This document shows positions 6,236-7,087 of a stretch of 7,087 bases of DNA, one piece after another; within the stretch, counting starts at the first letter, position 1; every line of letters starts with the position of its first letter. The DNA comes from Deltaproteobacteria bacterium (lineage in GTDB: Bacteria; Desulfobacterota_C; Deferrisomatia; Deferrisomatales; JACRMM01). The notes beneath the pieces are model-generated. The model had not been told where the DNA came from. It worked only from the letters and a program-made list of their open reading frames with translations, and made no database searches. The stretch spans positions 1 through 7,087 of the forward strand of contig JACRCS010000646.1 of the NCBI GenBank assembly GCA_016218905.1, in the 5' to 3' direction. Made by a program: the position numbers and the translations under genes.

Positions 6236-7087
6236 CTACTTCAGGAGGGAGAGGGAGCCGAGAAGCGTCTTGATGTCCTCGTCCTTCCAGGTGAGGCCCG
6301 CCCCCACGGCGACCGAGCGGCGGTCCGAGGCGAGGGCCTCATCGATGCCCGCGCGGAAGAACATGCTCCCCCGGGTCTGGTACTGCGCGAACGCCTTCAA
6401 GCGGGCTGACGCGCCCTCCCTCGAGAAGTCCCACGCTTCGGCCGTGAGCTGGAACCGGTCCCTCAGGAAGAGCTGGTCGACGGCCACGCCTCCGCGCCCT
6501 TCGATGAGACCGGCCCGGAGAATCGTGTCGCGGAAGCGTCGCCCGAGCTGGACAGAGAGTCCCATCTTGTCTTCGTAGCGTTCGGACTCGGTCCTCACCG
6601 TCACGGGCGGGCCACCGTCCACGCTCGTCGTCGTCGTCCACGAGTCGGTGACGCGGCGCCCCTTCGTGCGTCCCACGACTTCGACCCTGTAGAACTTGTT
6701 CTCGCGTGGAACGACGTCCACGCGGAACGCGGTCATCGTGGAGTCGTCGCGCGGCATCAGCTCGCCGTAGAACCCGAGCTCGAGGTCGATCCGGTTCATC
6801 CGGGTGAGGGTCGTGCCGAGAGACTCGACCCCGGTCTTGATCGACGTCAGGGCCTCGTTGAGGTTCCTGTGCGTCGCGTCGTCGTTGAGGAGCTTGCCGA
6901 GGGTCCCGTCTCCCTGGTCGATCTTCGTCGTGATCGACGTGAGGTTGTCGGCCGTGCTCTTCAGCTTTCCGGTCAGCTCGTCGACGTTCGTGACCGAGCT
7001 CTTCACGCTCGCGCGGTTCTCGTCGAGGATCCGGTCGAGGCGCGCCAGCGTCTCGCGGATCGACCCGGAGAACTCCCTCAGGTTCCT
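6236..7087 (-). CDS. MCE/MlaD-family lipid transport protein, C-terminal part, with barrel-like tail (5' end outside window)
   Basis: The frame runs open from the window edge to TAG at 6238-6236, giving 283 visible residues; start codon, membrane anchor and the MCE domain itself are not visible. The first 95 or so residues are helical with heptad-like hydrophobic spacing and contain IDQGDGTLGKLLND (residues 56-69), a motif typical of the helical region after the MCE domain in MlaD-like proteins. From about residue 100 the sequence changes to alternating polar/hydrophobic segments with many Arg, Tyr and Phe, for example IDLELGFYGEL, TAFRVDVVPR, FYRVEVVGR, GLSVQLGRRF, ARLKAFAQYQ and SVAVGAGLTW. 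I count roughly ten possible strands, as in an outer-membrane beta-barrel. MCE proteins belong to ABC-linked systems that move phospholipids between membranes. The last residue is Lys, not the usual aromatic. A GTG at 7006 could be taken as a start, but coding sequence clearly continues upstream of it. The family call rests on one motif and the architecture. Confidence 0.8.
   Translation of the reverse strand, partial: RNLREFSGSIRETLARLDRILDENRASVKSSVTNVDELTGKLKSTADNLTSITTKIDQGDGTLGKLLNDDATHRNLNEALTSIKTGVESLGTTLTRMNRIDLELGFYGELMPRDDSTMTAFRVDVVPRENKFYRVEVVGRTKGRRVTDSWTTTTSVDGGPPVTVRTESERYEDKMGLSVQLGRRFRDTILRAGLIEGRGGVAVDQLFLRDRFQLTAEAWDFSREGASARLKAFAQYQTRGSMFFRAGIDEALASDRRSVAVGAGLTWKDEDIKTLLGSLSLLK

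Noticed and set aside
4568..6409. 613-codon open frame on the plus strand across adaptor and junction
   Set aside because: Same low-complexity Arg/Glu/Gly composition, lying opposite three distinct minus-strand features; a shadow of codon bias.
1..7087. Mobile elements, CRISPR repeats, tRNA or rRNA
   Set aside because: No transposase motifs, terminal repeats, regularly spaced repeats or tRNA/rRNA-like sequence were seen on either strand.

Overview
The window is GC-rich, with mostly G or C in third codon positions, and every supported gene lies on the minus strand. It encodes envelope machinery of a diderm bacterium: a tripartite RND multidrug efflux pump and the C-terminal part of an MCE (MlaD-like) lipid-transport protein. 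No taxonomic marker is present. The GC content, the three-gene pump and the MCE protein with a barrel-like tail would suit an Acidobacteriota, Myxococcota or similar high-GC Gram-negative lineage, but this is only a guess.

In the direction of transcription, from high to low coordinates: (1) 7087-6236 is the 3' part of an MCE/MlaD-family gene whose start lies outside the window. Its product ends in a long region that looks like an outer-membrane beta-barrel. (2) 6235-5981 is a 255-base junction. It holds a short stretch resembling the N-terminus of a TetR-family regulator, apparently broken, then a stem-loop and two short palindromes. (3) 5980-4772 encodes an AcrA-like periplasmic adaptor. (4) 4761-1591 encodes an AcrB-like HAE1 RND pump. 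(5) 1588-149 encodes an OprM-like outer-membrane factor lipoprotein. (6) 148-1 has no gene I can support and no clear intrinsic terminator.

The three pump genes form a compact operon with gaps of 10 and 2 bases and good Shine-Dalgarno sites at or inside the preceding stop region. The pump takes amphiphilic compounds from the periplasm or inner-membrane leaflet using proton-motive force, the adaptor bridges the periplasm, and the outer-membrane factor provides the exit duct.

The pump is a standard, apparently intact system. The less ordinary parts are the MCE protein with a barrel-like C-terminus and the junction where a local TetR repressor seems to have been lost. No RNA gene, CRISPR array, insertion sequence or integration site was seen.
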